Shown: positions 59,613 to 64,000 of the stretch, in pieces | Layout of the letters: each line of letters begins with the position of its first letter | Position numbering within the stretch: position 1 is the stretch's first letter | Assembly (NCBI GenBank): GCA_005408345.1 | Contig: SEMN01000045.1 | Span: 1,667,001-1,731,000 of the forward strand | Length of the DNA: 64,000 nt | Direction of reading: 5' to 3' | From: Macquaria australasica | Taxonomy: Eukaryota > Chordata > Actinopteri > Centrarchiformes > Percichthyidae | Translations under genes and position numbers: made by a program | Notes under the pieces: generated by a model | What the model was told of the DNA's origin: nothing | Databases searched by the model: none | What the model saw: only the letters and a program-made list of their open reading frames with translations

Positions 59613-62480
59613 CAGACTCCTCTGGACTCCACCCTGCTCTTCCCTGTTCCAGGAAAGTCCTTCACTGCTGCTCAAAACACAGACAGGCAGCCGAACAACT
59701 TCACATTAAACCGTTTACCAAACCTTTACAGTACTTTGGAGTTTTTTGACAGAGAGGGCGTGGCTGACAGCGGAAAGCCCTCCAGTTGTCTCATTTTATC
59801 GCTGGGAATTAATACGACCAGGTTGTTTCCTACGTTGGCATCTCATACTTGGTAAGTAGAGCTAAGTTTAAGATGTTGTCATGTTTTCAAAGCGGCTTAA
59901 TGGCCCCGAAATACATCCTGAATTGAATTCTGAATCTGTTGCCAGTGGTGTAACCGTGTATTTTCTGGTGGCTGCTGAACGCTATTCATAGCAGTGTAGC
60001 CCTGTTTGTCCTGCAGGCTAATTCACCTGAAAGGGCTTTTTGTGAGCTGAGGTTTGCCCCTCGGGGAACAGGGTGGAGGTGGGTGCAGTCGGTCTGCTCC
60101 GGACTTGTTAGCCTCGTGTTTGAAACCGCTCAGCCATCTTCAGTTATTCAGATTTAGCTGTGCTTAAACGGATGAATACTTTTGTACTTATGCCGCAGAC
60201 TGCTGTCCTTAACTTTTGGTCAAAACCGGATATTTTATGTAGGGCAGACATTTTGACTTGTCATACTACCAGGAAAAGCACATGTGTGACCAGTAACACC
60301 AATGCTGGCTTCATTCCGTTTAAGTGTATACCAGGGCCCTAGACCTGAAACGCATAACGGGAGTGACTAAAACTGATTTCTATTAACTAATTAACCAATT
60401 AATTACACCTGTTTCCCTCTGGTGGAATGACTGGTTGTGCAGTGATGGGCATATACTTCTTAGTTCATTCATTCAGGTGTCAGTCACCCCCTAGACACAA
60501 ACACTGCTGAAATAGGTGACCTCAGTAAGGGACTGTAAGAAAATCATTGGGGTGGTGAGAGGAGCTGAACCTTATGTTTTACTTTGCAAGGAAAAAAAAT
60601 AAAGCAAGGCCTTCCCCAGAGTTTAATATTTTCTTCAAACCCTCCTCTTGGCTCATTAAAAACTGCAACACCCTAGCAACACAACATGTCAAAATAATAT
60701 GATAGTGTTAAATGGAGGTACAGTGGTGTTATTGTACAGTTTAAATCTTAATATCTTAAAGGAACTAAAGTGCACCACCAATGTACACATTAATAAAAAC
60801 CCTGATACAGAGAGAGAACTCTAGTGAGAGTTGTTTTCGATGTAACTATTATAGGTCTGCAACTGACGATTGTTTTTGTTATTGATGAATCTGCCAGTTA
60901 TTTTCTCAATTAACCGTTTGGTCTATAAAACATCAGAAAACGGGGGGAAATGTCCATCCCAGTTTCCCAGACTCCAAGGTGACGTCTTCAAATGTCTTGT
61001 TTTGTCCGACCAACCGTTCAAAAGAAAACGACCAACAGAAAAATTACAATGACCTCCATCTCTTCTGACCTCCTCTCCCACCCTAATAATTTTTGTACAG
61101 TCCCTAAAGATCACTTGCAGCCCCTAACTTAAAAACATGTTCTTAAATTCACAAACATTAGTGTGTTTTCACATTGGTTTTAATTTGAAAGTCACTTTCA
61201 AGTAGACAGTTATAAACACCGCAGATTTACATGATTTGGAAAGAAGTGTGAAAAGTCATCATGACACAGGAAGATTATAAAGTAACAGTTATTTACTCAA
61301 CAACAGCCTCAGACATTACCAAGTCGAATCAAAACCTTAGACAGTTTCAACAAAAAGTGGAATTTATTATAAGCTTTGTCAAACCGGTTCTTACTGTTTT
61401 TGGCCACCCACATGACAGGCTTCACATGACAAGCTATGTGTGGCACAGGGCCTTGCTGCCAGTGACGTCTAAAGAGATATTTGAGGAATTGTAGTTTGTG
61501 TGTTGGTCGTGATGATGATGAAATATAATAATCAGATGTCGGAAATCAGCCAACAACCGGAACCTTTTTTTTCACTACAACTCGTCTGCCGGCCATTGTG
61601 ACATATTCTAAATGTTAACTTTCCTAGAGAAGAGTTACACCCTCCTATTCAAACACACACGTTAGGCCCTCTAACTCTACTGAAGAAGTGATCAGCTCTG
61701 TGGCTCGTTCTGTGAACGTTCGACTGCAGATACTCTGAAGCACTTTTTCCATTTAGTGTTTTCTGTCGTGTTGCTTGGTGCTCTGGATGTGATGTAATGG
61801 CAGCAAGAGGTGGAGCCAGCTCTTGAATTCCTTTACTGTGCGTATTCCCCTGAAAGCCCCAGTGAAAATGGAGCTCAGAGGACAGTTGGCATTTTCTAAA
61901 TAACCTATTTAGAAACACAGTTCAGTCTTTTTAATATGGTGGTTTATTGTAATATCGTAAGGAGTAAATAGACAAGCTCATCTGCAAAATGTTAAGAGTG
62001 TAAATCCATTTTGGGAGAAATGTGTTTAAAATCTAAATGATTCACATTGTAAAAGTGGGTTAATTGTGTTGGTAAAGCTCTTAAAGTATCCTGTAAAACT
62101 CTTTTAATACTCATTGCAGGAGCATGGAATAGTTGGGCTATATGTAACTGTGTGTGTGTGTGTGGGTGGTTTATTAGAAATTTCCCTCAGAGCGCATACA
62201 TGTGGTGGTTCCTGAGCCTGTGGTGGTTTTTGGGATTCACATTGCTAAGCAGAACCATATGTTCACTTTAACCTGATACAACCCCAAATGTATCCTGTAA
62301 GTCAAGTATGATTATTACCCAGCCACATCTAAGTGTTGGAGAAATATGTGCGCACACAGATTCACACACACCAACAGCAGCTCAATACACATGCCTCAAG
62401 CCAGTCTGTGCTTTTTCTTAGTTACTGAAGCCAGGATTGCATATTCATGTATGTGTTTTATAGGTTCTGTTACTCTAGAT

Positions 62481-62904
62481 CAGGGGTTCCCAAACTTTTT
62501 CAGCTCGAGACCCAAAATTGGTTTCTCCCCGGGACCCAAACTTACAAAAATGCATCATAAATTGCCATAACATCTACATTTATAAACTAGTAATAAAGAA
62601 CACAACAAACCATGAATGCCTTGACTGAGACAGAGAGGTAGCTGACAGAGGATATTATCATTAAAAATCACCACTCTCACTAGTCACCAACACATTAGAC
62701 ACACACGCACGCACGCACGCACGCATATACACACACACACGGAATTTCTTGCATTTGTCCAGCATGGAAACTAACACACATACACACTAACTAGGTTAAT
62801 TCACATTATAGCTATGTTATGCATTTTACTCTGCCAATTGGCGACCCAATGAAAACAGGTTCCTGACCCATTTTGGGTCGCAACCCTAAGTTTGGGAAAG
62901 ACTG
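62481..62904. mobile_element. hAT-type non-autonomous transposon
   Basis: It starts CAGGGGTTCCCAAACTTTTT and ends AAGTTTGGGAAAGACTG, an inverted pair. CTCTAGAT flanks it directly on both sides (62473-62480 and 62905-62912), an intact 8-base target duplication. The interior contains an (ACGC)n/(AC)n tract at 62701-62741 and no transposase. It lies in the presumed first intron of the last gene. Confidence 0.92.
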
Positions 62905-63896
62905 CTCTAGATCATTGTGGTGTTGAAAATCAATGAACAGAACTGCCTCATGGCAGTATTTGATTTACACACTATTTTGCACCAATGTGATGAAGTACTT
63001 CGATTTTCCATGTATTTATTTTAGAAAATGTACACATCACACTATATCACAATATGTATAGATATCACAATATGAAATGACCTATACCACAATGGGACAT
63101 TTTATTCATATCTCCCATCCTTACTATATGAGCAGGGATTAGATCAAAGCCTCGACTGATACTGGATTTTTGAGGCCAATACCAATATTGATATGCGAGA
63201 GTTTAAAAAACTGTTCATTTTTTCACATAAGCACATAACATAAACAAAAGGGTTGGATAAGGATCCCTTAAATTTTGTTATAAAAGAGTTTTGACCAAGA
63301 TATGTATCGAGTGTGACATTTTACTGACTTACTTTATGTAATGGCAACACTGTTAAATTAGCTCAGACATTTCTGCACTGCAGTCTGCATCAATTGGTCT
63401 TTTTTTGGTCAGTGCAACAAGCTGTACACACAACACTGATATATTATCACCATATACAGTTGATATGGCTAACGTTAGCTAACGGTTGCCTATTTACACA
63501 TTGAGCAGATATGGAGCAACATTAGCATTCATTTGGAGTCGTGCTTCTGGCCACCTGATAAATATTAGTCCAGTATTCACCATCCTTTTAATCTGTTTTG
63601 GTCTCCTCCAACTCATCTATAATATCTCAAATATCTGGCTCTTCAGCCGCTAAATGCTCCACTATGTTTGACTGTCTGCTACATGGTGCTAGGCAGGTAG
63701 CGTGCATCAGAGTTTTACCTCTATCTCTATGTATAGTACCTATATATCTGTGAAAAACTAAAATGGGTGGATAGTATTGACCATGGAAATGTGTTTGTTC
63801 CCTACTGTTCCCTCTCTCTGTTGCTGGCTTTTGTACATAGAAATGTGAAACAGACAGTGAACTGTATTTTCTCCAACTTCCCTCCTCACAGGTGAA

Positions 63897-64000
63897 ATGT
63901 CCAGGTCAGACTACCCTCCAGGGTACGACGACTCCCAGGACATGCTGTATGGACCTCAGGGCGGGAATTACCCACCACCCCCTGCATATGGCTTCCCCGC
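63897..64000 (+). CDS. N-terminus of a Pro/Tyr/Gly-rich protein, possibly TMBIM1; cut by window end
   Basis: The frame opens with MSRSDYPPGYDDSQDMLYGP and stays open for 34 codons to the window edge, continuing Pro/Tyr/Gly-rich with PPPPAYGFP. An acceptor (CCTCCTCACAG, ending 63891) lies five bases before the ATG, so this is the first coding exon after a non-coding one. PY-rich cytoplasmic N-termini of this kind precede the seven-span Bax-inhibitor domain of TMBIM1/GRINA (Lifeguard) proteins. Human TMBIM1 is close to CATIP at 2q35, which favours tmbim1. The membrane domain is outside the window, so this identity is an inference. Other PY-rich proteins such as scramblases remain possible. Confidence 0.55.
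   Translation, partial: MSRSDYPPGYDDSQDMLYGPQGGNYPPPPAYGFP

Larger units (their letters stand above)
58657..63896. other. Intergenic DNA and leader of the last gene
   Basis: After the caspase 3' end (AATAAA 58834) there is no coding exon until 63897. 59083-59155 repeats the start of 20390-20700. A probable untranslated first exon of the last gene ends at 59851 in a strong donor (GGTAAGTAGA); the matching acceptor is CCTCCTCACAG at 63891. 60855-61130 resembles the AT-rich MITE of 9010-9672. (AC)n tracts are at 62149-62163 and inside the hAT element. Confidence 0.5.

Noticed and set aside
1..64000. CRISPR arrays, bacterial operons or phage-type elements
   Set aside because: No regularly spaced repeats and no bacterial gene organisation; the window is an intron-rich vertebrate locus.

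Overview
This is a vertebrate nuclear sequence, almost certainly from a ray-finned (teleost) fish and probably a percomorph. Genes are split into many short exons with GT/AG introns. (CA)n and (GA)n microsatellites are dense, non-coding DNA is full of fish-type short DNA transposons, and the proteins match fish and mammalian families. The single-frame ORFs are mostly meaningless here, so I rebuilt genes by joining exons whose phases agree and whose junctions carry GT/AG signals.

Layout. 1-8115 is intergenic and repeat-rich. 8116-12127 (+) is the CXorf38 homologue. 17219-26655 (+) is a divergent paralogue of it, with a coiled coil, three tandem copies of one exon and a C-terminal membrane anchor. 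30636-33666 (+) is a single-SH2 adaptor of the SAP/EAT-2 (SH2D1) family. 36625-41125 (-) is a type I cytokine receptor alpha chain whose signal-peptide exon I could not find. 43666-43737 (-) is tRNA-Glu(CTC). 44640-47241 (+) is a CARD-containing caspase-8-like protease. 48266-51354 (+) is CATIP, an actin/cilium protein. 53273-58656 (+) is a double-DED initiator caspase of the caspase-8/-10 group. 63897-64000 (+) is the start of a Pro/Tyr/Gly-rich protein, possibly TMBIM1, cut by the window end.

How the genes relate. Most of the window looks like an immune and cell-death neighbourhood: an SH2 adaptor for SLAM-type receptors, a cytokine receptor, and two initiator caspases with different recruitment domains (CARD and DED). 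The CATIP to TMBIM1-like order resembles human 2q35, while human CXorf38 and SH2D1A are X-linked. An ISRE lies near the DED caspase leader exon, an IRF-like site near the CARD caspase leader exon, and an RFX-type X-box upstream of catip.

Most interesting: the CXorf38 paralogue at 17219-26655. It keeps the exon phases of CXorf38 and an R-x4-H motif of the kind found in HEPN ribonuclease domains. It has lost the CXorf38 C-terminus and gained a coiled coil, extended by in-frame triplication of a 35-codon (five-heptad) exon, then a predicted tail anchor. Several transposon insertions carry intact target-site duplications, which date as relatively recent events and help explain the non-coding DNA.
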